Part shown: positions 44,101 to 56,100 of the stretch, one piece after another
Layout of the letters: each line of letters starts with the position of its first letter
Position numbering within the stretch: position 1 is the first letter of the stretch
NCBI GenBank assembly: GCA_964036195.1
Contig: OZ038458.1
Coordinates: 8,135,832 to 8,199,831 of the forward strand
Reading direction: 5' to 3'
DNA from: Sphaerolaimus hirsutus
Lineage: Eukaryota > Nematoda > Chromadorea > Monhysterida > Sphaerolaimidae
Length of the DNA stretch: 64,000 bases
The notes under the pieces: model-generated
Databases searched by the model: none
Seen by the model: the letters and a program-made list of their open reading frames with translations, nothing else
What the model was told of the DNA's origin: nothing
Position numbers and translations under genes: made by a program

Positions 44101-47100
44101 TTTGCAGTCCGATGACTGTACTTTTTTACTGTTCAGTTACATCAAAGTTCACTTTTGCTAAATTCTTATTGTTGTTGCAGTGTACTTTTGCTACCTTTTG
44201 ATGATTTTTTGTTGGTTCAGTTAAGATTGAACTACAAGTGAAGTTACTGGCATGATCCATAGTTGCGGAATGTACAGCTACCACAATCAAAGCCAAACAG
44301 GCAAACCTGCATGCAGGTCTTTCTTCAAAATAATTTTTCATTTCCATGCAAATTTCGCTCTTTTTTCCATTACTGTGAAAATTTCGCTTTATTTGTTCCG
44401 TTTCCGTTAAAATCTCGCTTTCCGTTTTCCGGCATTTCATTTTTCCGTTTTCCGGCCGATAATTTTTTTCCGTTGTCCACTGAGTGAAAAATTTTACCTT
44501 TCCGTTTTCAGGCAGGAATTTTTTTACCTTTCCGTTTTCCATAAAGTGAAAAAAATTTTACCTTTCCGTTTTTCCGTTTTCCGTAGAACTTTTTTTTACA
44601 GCCTAATCGCCTAGCCATCTGGCTATCTGGAGCACTTTTGAGCAATTTTTACCCAAAATCGCTAATTTTCACACTTCTTATAGATTTTCACCTTCCAAAC
44701 TATTAAGTCATGTGTTTTATTGCCTCTTTTTTGCATGCCAATTAAAATTAAATGTGTTCCGGGTCAACATGCGGGATGGGTTTACATGCGGAATGGTGCA
44801 GTGCCGGTATAATATGTATATGGCAGAGTTGCGAAAGCGTATTTACGCTTACCCGAAATACCCGGGTAAATGGGTATTTATACTTACGCTTACGCTTACG
44901 CTTTCATAAAATACCCGTACGCTTTTTTACGCTTTCCCGGCCAAAATACCCGGGTACTAAAAGCGTAAAAAAGCTTTTCACACGGTTCAGTTTTACACTT
45001 TTGAAAAAGCATAAAACCACAAAAAAGAGTGAACGAAACTGTGCGTACCAAAAAATTACTGCGTGCCTGCAGTGCTGGAAATCGTGGCACATTTACAAGT
45101 TGTGTCGCAGTATGAATGTCTTGCTAATACTGTGTCGTCGAGCAAAATCGTGGCTTCAGATAAGAAATTTTGGGCTGAAATGGATTCCAACGACAATGTT
45201 GTCGCCGTAGACAGCACTAACTCTAAGTTGGAAGATATCAAGGTGACTGACCGTGTTTCTTCTAATAGAATGGCAGCCTCTAATAGAACGGCACCTCCCA
45301 TATAACGGCAGGCAAAAAAAGTTGACGAAAAAAATTAAACGGTGCTCTCCTATTATAAGAAATACGGTAAGTGTCGCTGCCGATGAATTGCCAAACAACA
45401 TATGAGGGCAGACTACTAAGTGAACATCCGAAAAATGTCGCTGAGAGCTTGATTTGGAATGAATTCACTGAGAAAACGTCTCTTAAAAAAATTTTACGCT
45501 TACGCTTTTATTTACGCTTTCCCAGGTATTTTAAAAATACCTTACGCTTTAAGTATCCATACTGAAAATTTGGAAAGTGTATTTACGCTTACGCTTACGC
45601 TTTCCAAAAATACCGGTATTTTAACAACTCTGGTATATGGGTCTATATGCGGGATGGGTTTACATGCGGAATAGGCTTGACGACACATTTGGATGTCTAA
45701 TGCAGTACATTGTAAACACACACACAATAAACACTAACCCCTCACACCCCTCACACAGACAACCGCGCGTGTGCAGAACACCTTATTGTCTACCTCTCTA
45801 GAAGAAAAGGCATCGCCATTTGCCACTACCAATACTTTTCTGGGTGGCAGCTCTCTCCAGAAAAATGCTTCACCAATTTTACACCGCGCGTCACTTTTAG
45901 ATGGAAAAAGTGCAAAACCTGAACAGAAGAAAGAAATTCAGAATTTTGAGTTCGATCTGCCCGAATGCGGTGCCGATGAAATAAACGTTGATGTGAAAGA
46001 ACTACAAAATCATCTGGATGGGTACACTGCTGATGACAGTACCTCTGTTGATTTGCATTCGGTGCAGTGCGTGTCAGAAAATGCTGAACTGGCAGAGGTT
46101 TTTCAGGCGAAGGTGCTTTTTTGTTTTTGTTTTGTCTTTTCATTTTTTCTCAGTCTTTGGTGCCACTGCTTATTGCCTGTATGTACGCTTTTTGCAGGGA
46201 TAGGATAGGGGGGGGGTTTACCCTTATCTATCTATCCGGTGGGCAAAATTTTGGGCTACTATCCCCTAACCCCCCCCCCCCCCCAAAAAAAAAAAAAAAA
46301 AATCGGCCAGCTATCTGAGACCCAATTGAGAAACTACCTCATTTTATACTCTACCGTATTACCTCGAAATACCCCCATGGGGGTTTATTATTTCGCCAGC
46401 AAAATTTGAGGGGGGGTTAATTCGAGGGGGGGGGGGTTTATTCGAGGGGGGGTTTTATTATTTCGTCAGAAATTTTCGGAAGGATCGTAGTAAATAGTAG
46501 GCATTTGCATACCCAAAATAGGTAATAAATGTGTCCAAACAGGATATATTTGGACATAAAAACGTAGATAGCTACACAAACTACTCTATGTGTAGCTGCA
46601 ATGCAAATTAACAGTAATATACATCATGTACATTGCGTACATGACGTATTTATTATGTACATGACGTACATCATTCCGAAGGGGGGGGGGTATTTCGAGG
46701 GGGGGGGGGTTATTACTTCCCCAGCCCATTTTGAGGGGGGGTTAATTCAAGGGGGGGGGGATAATTCGAGGTAATACGGTATATCGTTTGAACCCTAATT
46801 TATACCCCTACACAACTCAGACGGGTCTGGTACACTCGGTTTGTTCAGCTCTTGTGGACCCATCTGCATTCAAGCAAGACACGCAAACTGCAGTGAAAGA
46901 TTCTATTTGTGCGGCTGTGCAGAAGTTGGCTCGATGCCAGGAGGGTGAATACGTGCTAAAGGTGGGTGCAAGGTTTTTATGATCGTGGGTGGGTAAGTTG
47001 CCAGAAAAAGTGTGGTTTAAGTAGGGTTGGAAAAAAACGTTGTCAATGTTTTTTATAATAAAAAACTTTTTTTTTAAAGCTCCCAGATATGACCTTGTGT

Positions 47101-50100
47101 CAACATATATAGGTACCGTATATAAGACAGTGGCAATACTCTGTGATGTAATAAATGACCATACAATGGCTGTGGAGCCATGGGATAGCATTATAAGTGG
47201 TGATTTGTGTCAAAAATATCCATTTTTTGTTGACACGTTTGTATATCGCCTTATAGTCGAACGTTCGTGACTTCAGGTAAAGTTTGGCGTGGAATAGTGA
47301 TGAAACAAGGTTATAAAAGGAGGTTGTTACTTTGGGAGTGAAGTTACACACTGTGGAGGTACATCGGAAGCACATTACCTCAATATTATATACTACAGCA
47401 ACATATGATGGCTTATTTGTCCATGGTAGCACATAGAAATGGATGCTTTGATACTAAAAATGCCACAAAACCAATAAAAACAACCACCAATGTCAATTTG
47501 TGCGCGAAATTTTGCAAAATACCTAGTGCTCAGTACTAAAAATTTCGGCCGATGTTTTTTTATTAAAAAAAACATTTCGGACGTCATCTTTCTTTTATTA
47601 AAAAAAAACGTTTAAAAAAAAACGTTTAAAAAAACATCGGCCAACCCTTGGTATAAGTGATATATTTAGCTGGATGAGTTGCCTGAAATGGGTGGATAAG
47701 TTTAGGGTGGCAGACGGCCTTTCGGTACGGCCTTTCGATAAACCGTACGCTACGGTAAATTTTCTATTATGCGGTAAACGGTGCGGTACGGTAAATCTTC
47801 AATTTTGCGGTAAACGTTTTGGTACTGTAAATCTGAAAAGTGCGGTACACGCTACGGTACCGTAAATTCGGCGGAAACACTCAGCGCATCCAAGCTCCCA
47901 GTTCATCCATGCATCTTACAGTGCGGCGGATATTCAGAGATAATTGCGGCGCCAATCCGCCGTCAGCCCCCCCCCCCCACCACCGTCCCTCGGTCCATGT
48001 GTGCGGTGACACTATCAGCTGGCAGCTGGGATGCGCTGAGAGTTTAGATGCGGTGAGGCACACCGTGAGTAAATTCTGCCACCCTAGATAAGTTGTAAGA
48101 AATTACTTTGGTCTTGGAGTTTATTGCACCCGTGTTATCTTCTGGATGTTGTTAATGTAATGAGTGTTCCTTCGTCTTTTTTCTCTTTCACAAATGTTCC
48201 CATTTATTACGCAGACGGCTCTATATGCGCGCTGCGAACTAAACATGCGCACCCCAGCTAATTATTTAGTGGCTTTGGCAGCGAGCCAAGAAAAGTGCCG
48301 CTCACACTTGAAAAAGTATTTTGGCGCAATTATCAGGATCCCGTCAGATTTGATTGAAGTGGCAGATTTGTACGGAACTTTGGTTAGTGATAACGTAACT
48401 CTTTCGTGATAACATCATTTTCAGCTTGGCAAAATATCTAAGCTATCTGTTTTTAGGGAGCTAAGCGAAATGCGAAGGGGCGCTATCCACTGCCGACGGC
48501 ATTGCGGAAGGCAATTGTCGAGAAGTTTCCAGACTTCGATGAATACCAATTAGGTGAATAAAATTCGACATTTCTTTTCTAACTTCAATAATCAGTTCTA
48601 TTCTTATCTCTCTGAACTCAGCCAAGCACAACAAAGAAAAACGGCAACGGCGTGGCAGAAAACCCCAAGGTGTACAAAAAGGTGGTAATGCTCGAGGAAG
48701 ATTTGGTAAACAGAGACAAGTGGGAAGGGGACGGCCGGCGGGGGCAATTTTGGCAAATGGCCAGACAGTATCTGAAGATGTTCCGCATAAACCCGTCGGA
48801 TACAATTTGAAAAGGCTTATTCGTCAAGTGCACATCAGGAGCCCGGTGCACTTGGTGATGGCTATCGTGGGCAAGAAGTACGTGTTTGATTTGTACTGAT
48901 CACTGACGCCTTTTTTGTGCAAACTTTATTTTTTTTGTGATCTTTGTAGGTGCCAGCATCATTTCATTGGCCCCGCACACGCTAGTTGACATCGACACCA
49001 AATGTCAACTGGTTCCATTCCCAATTCAAAGCTTGCGTTTGAACGTCTTTCTTCGGTTCGTCAGCAAGCGTTCAATCGGGATCGGCACCAGTTGACATTT
49101 GGTGTCGATGTCAACTAGCGTGTGTGGGCCCAATATCACAACAGATTAGAAATTTTAACGTCCTAATTTCTATCCAATTCACCCTATCAGAAAATGTGGA
49201 AATATATAAATATTTGAAACTTTTTATTCTAATTTGTATTTTATCGTTACAGAGTACGCACTCTCTATCTTGAACATCATCCATCAAATCTCTAGTTTTA
49301 TCTATCGTTATTTTGTGGGTCAATATTCATTCTCGTTATTTTGTGGGTCAATATTCATTCTCGTTATTTTGTGGGTCAATATTCATTCAAAATGTACTAG
49401 ATTTTAATTGTATAAAGTATTCAATCCTCCAACCTCTTTCAAAATAGTCAAAAAAACACACACATTGAAACACCTTACCAGGTACCCCAGCGATGCCGTA
49501 TCGTTCTCCCGGACTGGCTTACCTGGCACCTGGTCTGAGCAGTTGGCTGGCAAAAGAATGAAGTTGCAAGTGCCCCACACCTGGGAAACTCAGTTGGCGC
49601 AGAAAGGTAACACCAAGGAGGTGTGGCAGGAGCTCATTGGTTGGTTCGGTTTTGCTCTGTTGTGATGGTTGCGGCAGCTTTGTAGATCGCGGTGTAAGAG
49701 CCTTCTGATATTTTGCAAGCCGGCACTGAATCCCGTAGAAAAAGCCCACACACTCTAGTTGACATCGTAAATTCGTATCAATTAAATCCGTGTCATATGT
49801 CAACTAAATAACACAAAAAATTTCATGGCAACGGAAACAATGAAAATGAAGTGTCATGTTGCAAAATTAACTATGCTCTATCAAATAGCAAAGTAAAAAT
49901 CACATAATTCACTAAAATTCAGTTGACATCCAGCGTGTGTAGCGCCATTGTGATGTCATGTGTTCAGCATTTGCATTACGCGCATGGTAGATATAAAAAT
50001 GTCGCAGATAGCAAGAAGTTGCCCTACATGGCAATGATTCGCAACCTGCGCAACATCATTAAATCAGGCGTATCTGCTCAGCACCATTCCTTTTTGCTCC

Positions 50101-53100
50101 GAAGAATCAAGGATGAGGTCAGTTTTCTGTCCTTTAAATTGTGCATTTTTCGATGTTTGATTATCACAGGTTTATTTATTTTTAAATGTATTTCATCTGC
50201 AGAAAGCCGTTATGAACAGCCGACTGTTTCCATTCCGCTTTTTCTCCGCTTTTGAGGTGCTGTACGAGCTGAAGGCGGCATTAGAAAAGCGTAAGTTGGA
50301 ATGATTTTGTTTTGCGAAAGGCACAATGCAAAATCTGCTGTAAAGTGCATGAATATCTATGCGTAAAACTATTTACTTCTCACCAAAAGCTGAAATGAAA
50401 TGGCACCTTTAAGCTTGATTAGAATACCTAATCTCTATTTATCTTATCTATCTAAAAATTATCTAATTTCTGAGACAGAACGTTCAGAATATAAAACGTA
50501 TTTAAAACAATAACAGCACTGGTGTAACGGATCACATAGCTGAAATACGTTTTGTCACACTTAACCCATTCGCATTCTTCAAATGCTGGCTCTTGAAGCC
50601 ATTGTCTCAGTGCCATCTGGTGGCGCAATTTGAGAATGTTAACTTTGAATTGATATTTTAATATGCATCATTGTCTGCAGAGCCACTTCGCATATCGCAG
50701 TGCTTATTTCATGTCGTCGCTTCGATCCCGCAAACCTGGTAGAACATCAAACGTTATCTATCAATCTTTCACAATCCCGTTTCAGCCGCGAAACCAACGC
50801 CTGCAGTCAGCGGACGGCGAAGCGGCGTCAAAAAGTCTGCGCCTAAAAAAAAGCCCGCGCCGCTGCGCTACGATGTGAATACTTTGGCGCGCTACAAACA
50901 GGCATTGGACAACGCGCTGGCCACCGCCACCAGGCACAACGTGCCCCCCATGTCCGGCCAGGTGTTGCTCCTGTGCGAATGCGGCGAGGAACAGAGTGCG
51001 CAAAGCGCGGAGAGGGGCAGAAGAAGCAAAATTAGTGTGGGTGGAGTTATTTTGCTGTAATATTTGATTTGCTATTGCTTTATTTTATGATATTTCCTTT
51101 TTTTTGTATTTGTGTATGGTGGTTGCAAAGTGACCAATTCTCATTATTATCCCATCATACAGTTGTTCTTATACTAAAACCATATGCCTTTTCCGCAGAG
51201 AACCGACCAAGCGCTGCTGCTTTCATTGATATGTGAAAGTTCGTGTGAGAATGTGCACTTTTGGCTCTGTGCCAGAGTCGGTCAGGCGGTAAGCAAATGC
51301 AATGTCGAGCCAGTGAATGCAAGTGAAAATGTGCTTGATCGAATGCACAGATTAAAGGACCAGGTAATGAATCGGGATGGCCGAAAAAGGTTTTTTTAAA
51401 CGTCAAGGGTTTTTTTTCAAAAAGGGGTTTTATTTTAAAATAAAACCGTTTTTTTCAAAAGCTCCCAGATATGGACATGAGTCAACATATACAGATAAAT
51501 CAGACAGGTGACAGTACTTTGTGATGTTATATATAGCAATATAATGACTAGAGTCATGGGATAGCATTATAAGTGGTGATTTCTGTCAAAAATATTCGTT
51601 TTATGTCGACTTATTAGACAGTGTAGCATTCCGCAAAAAAGCCCATTCCGCATTTTTGCCCATCCCGCAAATGTGCCCATCCCGCACACAGGTGATACAA
51701 CTTGCGGGATGGGCACATTTGCGGGATGGGTCACATAATTTGCTGGATGGGCACATGTGCGGAATGGTTTTTGATGCGGAATGGGCCCTTGCCGACTTAT
51801 TATGTATATCGGCTTTTGTCGAATGTTCATGACTTCAAGTGAAGTTGGCTATGGAATAGTGTTTAAATTAAGTTACAATAGAAGGCTAATTAATTAGCAG
51901 TGATTTTTCACACTGTACAAGTATATGGAGGCACATTGACTGGATATTATGTACCACACTAACACAATATCATGGCTTTTTATGACAGAAATAGCAGGAA
52001 CAAATGGAAGCTTTTACACTAAAAATGCCTCTAAGCCAATGAAAAACACCTCAAATGGTAAAGTGCAGGTGAAATTGCGCGCTAGCGCGCAAAAAAAATG
52101 CAAAATGCCTAGTGCTTAGTACTAAAATTTTTGGCCAAGTTTAAAAAAACTGTTTCGATGGTCGGGTTTTTAAAAATGAAACGTTTTTATTAAAAAAAAC
52201 CTTGGCCATCCCTAGTAATGAAAACTTATTTTTATATGCTTAAGCTTGTTTCATTATTGTGACTATAGCTCTACACACTAGTGACAACTGAAAATTCCAA
52301 AGTTAATAGATATGTTATTTACACATTTGAGTTAACCGGAATGAGGTGTCCAGCAACTACTGTTTACAGAGATCTAAAGTTAGTCAGTGGCGGTGCGCAC
52401 ACTAGACATGTGTTGAGACATGTGTGTCAACTGTACAGTGGCAGACCACTTTGCGTCTTCACGGTACGGTACGGCTTTGCGCTACACGGTGCGGTACGGT
52501 AAATTCTACCACCCTAGTCCACTGGTCTGTTTTTTAGGTTTAGGCTTCTAAGATTTAGGCTTCGCGTGTCGCAGGGTGATCTCCAAATGCACATGCGGCA
52601 CTGTTGAAAAACAAATAAGTGCATTTGAATATCGCTCTGGGCGCGTGAAGCCGAAATCTGAGTTGACACAGTTGACCTCACATATGTCAACTAGTCTGTG
52701 GGGGCCGCCATTATGGTCAACTCGAATGTGTTCAAAACAGATTGATCGGTTTCCCGAAATTTGGTTGTTACCTAGCGTGCGTAACCACAATCTTTTATCT
52801 GGATGTAAAATATTAAATGTGTATACTAAAAAATCTAACGTTCTTTGGCGCCTAAGAAACGTGCCAGTATACAACAGAGTTGCGAAAGTGTATTTACACT
52901 TACCCGAAATACCTGGGTAAATGGGTATTTATATTTACACTTACACTTACACTTTCATAAAATACCCATACACTTTTTTACACTTTTCTGGGCAAAATAC
53001 CCGGGTACAGAAAGTGTATTTTTTTCTTTCAGATGGCCCTTTTGCATACTTTTGAGAAAGCATAAAAAAGGGTCATGTACAAAAAATGCGTTGAATGTAG

Positions 53101-56100
53101 AAAATATGGCAAATGTACAAACTAGCCTTTGATCTACAACCTTTGATCAGTAATCATGGTATTCTACAGTTTCATCATACTTTTGTAAAAAGCACAAGAT
53201 CAATGGAAGTTCACCAACTGGACACAAAATCAACTGGCTTTTGCATTGACATTTGCTGCATGTCCATTCTTGCATTTAAACAGTGTGTATCGCATTGCTT
53301 AATCAGTAAAATATCAACACTGAATAACTGCCATTATTAGGGAACGTCATACTACTACAGTATTTGTTACAGTCTGAAATGTTTCATAAAAGGCTGTAAA
53401 ATGTGAAATAATGCATGAAAATGATAAAAAAATGATCTAAATGTGGGAACAGCGGTTTTTTCTAATGCTCAACAGTTATAGCTCTTTCTAAAAAAAATTT
53501 TTTACACTTACACTTTTTTTTACACTTTCCTAGGTATTTTTAAAATACCTTACACTTTTGGTATCCATACTCACAATTTGGAAAGTGTATTTACACTTAC
53601 ACTTACACTTTCCAAAAATACCGGTATTTTAACAACTCTGGTATACAACACCCCCGTGAAAATCCCAGTCCTTGTCGGAAGTAGACCCATTCATTTACTG
53701 CTCTTCACATTTTGTCTAACCAAAAGTTATTCGCTGTTTTCCATTCAGCTCGAGGAAATGCGGGATTCCCCAGATGGTTCTCCCGAAACTGTTTTTGGCA
53801 ATATTTTGGAAGACTTCATGGTGCATCATCGCCAGGTAATTTCCATAATCAAATGTATCTGTTGTTCATTCGGACTTGTTGACATATTTTTGACTGGGGC
53901 ATATTACACATCTCAATTCATTACACATCTTAACCCACTACCCAACTAATTCTCCCCATCACACATCTAAGGTTTTAAGAGATTAGCATGTTATTTGACA
54001 CGTCCACTCTACAGTGGGTAGCAAACGCAAAGACATGACTTTGTGTTCACTGTAGAGCGGGTAGGGTTCAAACGGGATCCCGATCCCGATCCCGGATCCC
54101 GTGAAATTCCGGGATTTACCAGTCCCGATCCCGATCCCGATCCCGAAACCCCAATCCCGATCCCGATCCCGAAATCTCAAAAATACCAATCCCGATCCGG
54201 AAAGTTTTCAAATCCCGATCCTGATCCCGAGAAACTCCCAAGTCCGGGATCCCGATCCCGGAAAAATTAGTGGAAATTATAAAAAGTGAAATAATGACGT
54301 TTTTGCATGCAAAAAAGTGGATGCAAACCCCCAGCGTCAATTTTATGCCACTTTTCTGGCATCCAACAGTGTTTTGAGACCTTTATGAACAACTGTGGAT
54401 GCCAGAAAAATGGCCAAAATCTCTATCCCTAGAACCCAATCCCGATCCCGGAAAAATGCATATCCCAATCCCGATCCCGTGACCCCAATCCCGGCCAATC
54501 CCGATCCCGATCCCGATCCCGAAATCTCAAAAAACAATCCCGATCCCGATCCCGAAACCCCAATCCCGCTCCCGATCCCGAAAAGTCAATCACGTTTGAA
54601 CCCTAAGAGCGGGTATGTCCACTAATATCACTATCATCCAACCAAATTTTGGCACGCTGACAATGGAAACAATACATGCTGCCAGTGCCGCTGAATAATA
54701 AGCTATGTTTGATCGAATGATAGACGTTTATCGACCAAACATGCAGATAATCGCTGTTTATCTGCAGACTGTCTAAATGTGTAATGGGTTTAGATGTGTA
54801 CCGGCACAGGGTCATGTATTTTCTACCTCCCAGCTCGATCACGTATTTTGTACCTCCCAGCTCGATCACGTGATTTGGATCACTGACAAATCTGACCATC
54901 GCACTGCTGTAGTTCTAGACACTTTTGCAGCCAGATACAGACACACTGTTAATGAAGATTTGCTTTTGGCCGCTGTTAATGTCTCTGGGTTTACTGGGTC
55001 CGTTAACTGGTTAAATTTTCGATTTTGGTGACTATGAATCTTGACATTTATTTCCGAATTAGGTTTGTTATTTTTTCAGTCCGATACCATTTTCAAAATC
55101 AAGTCGCAACCTGCACGTGAATGGCTTTAGCGACCAAATTCTGCGTTTTATCGTTGAGCGGCGCAGTGATTCTGCATTGATAAACAGGGTAGAAAATGTC
55201 GATCAGAAATTTGAACTGGTCGCAGCAGACAAGATGAATAATGTTATTTTGAAAGGGGTGGAGAGATTGGAGAAGAAAGAAATTGTGAAAAAGTTGGCCC
55301 AGGGTGTTTTGCCTAGTTCCGGTGCCATGGCGTGAGTGGGGAAACATTTTGAAAAATTCTGTACAATTTTCCTTTAGTAAGCTTATATTCCACTGACTTG
55401 ACACTGCATGTGCTGTTTCTTGTGTCTTTATATATCGGCATGCCTACGATAACTAAGGTGTACAACTCTTGAAGGAAATAAGGAATTTTTTTAGCTGATG
55501 TAAAAAATTGTTTAGTGGAGACATTTCCCCTGTTTTAAAATGGTTGCATCTAGGGATGGCCGAAAAAGGATTTTTTCAACGCAAGGTTAAAAAAAACCCC
55601 GATTTTTTTCAAAAACAGGTTTAAAAAAATAATAAAACCGTTTTTTTTCAAAAGCTCCCAGATACAGTCATGAGTCAACATATACAGGTAAATCAGACAG
55701 GTGACAGTACTTTGTGTTGTTGTATATAGCCATAGAATGGCTGTGGAGACATGGGGTATCATTAAAAGTAGTGATTTCTGTCAAAAATATCCGTTTTATG
55801 TCGACTTATCACGTATATTGGCTTTTGTCGAACATTCATAACTTCAAGTGAAGTAGGCTATTTAAATAGTGTTTAAATAAAGTTACAATAGAAGGCTAAT
55901 CTATTAGCAGTCATTTTTCACACTGTACAAGTAGGCACTTTGACTGGGTATTATACACTACACTAACATATCATGGCTTATTTTGACACAATAGCATAAA
56001 CAAATGGAAGCTTTCACACTAATAATGATTCAAAACCAATGAAAAATAACCACCAAAGGTTATGGGTATGTGAAATTGCGCGCTTGCGCACAAAAAAATC

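Noticed and set aside
44126-44542. 138-codon Lys/Glu-rich ORF on the minus strand
   Set aside because: A translation of CCGTTTTCCG arm words; no splice sites and no family.
48461-48851. Minus-strand ORFs of 77-114 codons
   Set aside because: They are antisense shadows of TROVE exons 5 and 6, which are supported by splice phases.
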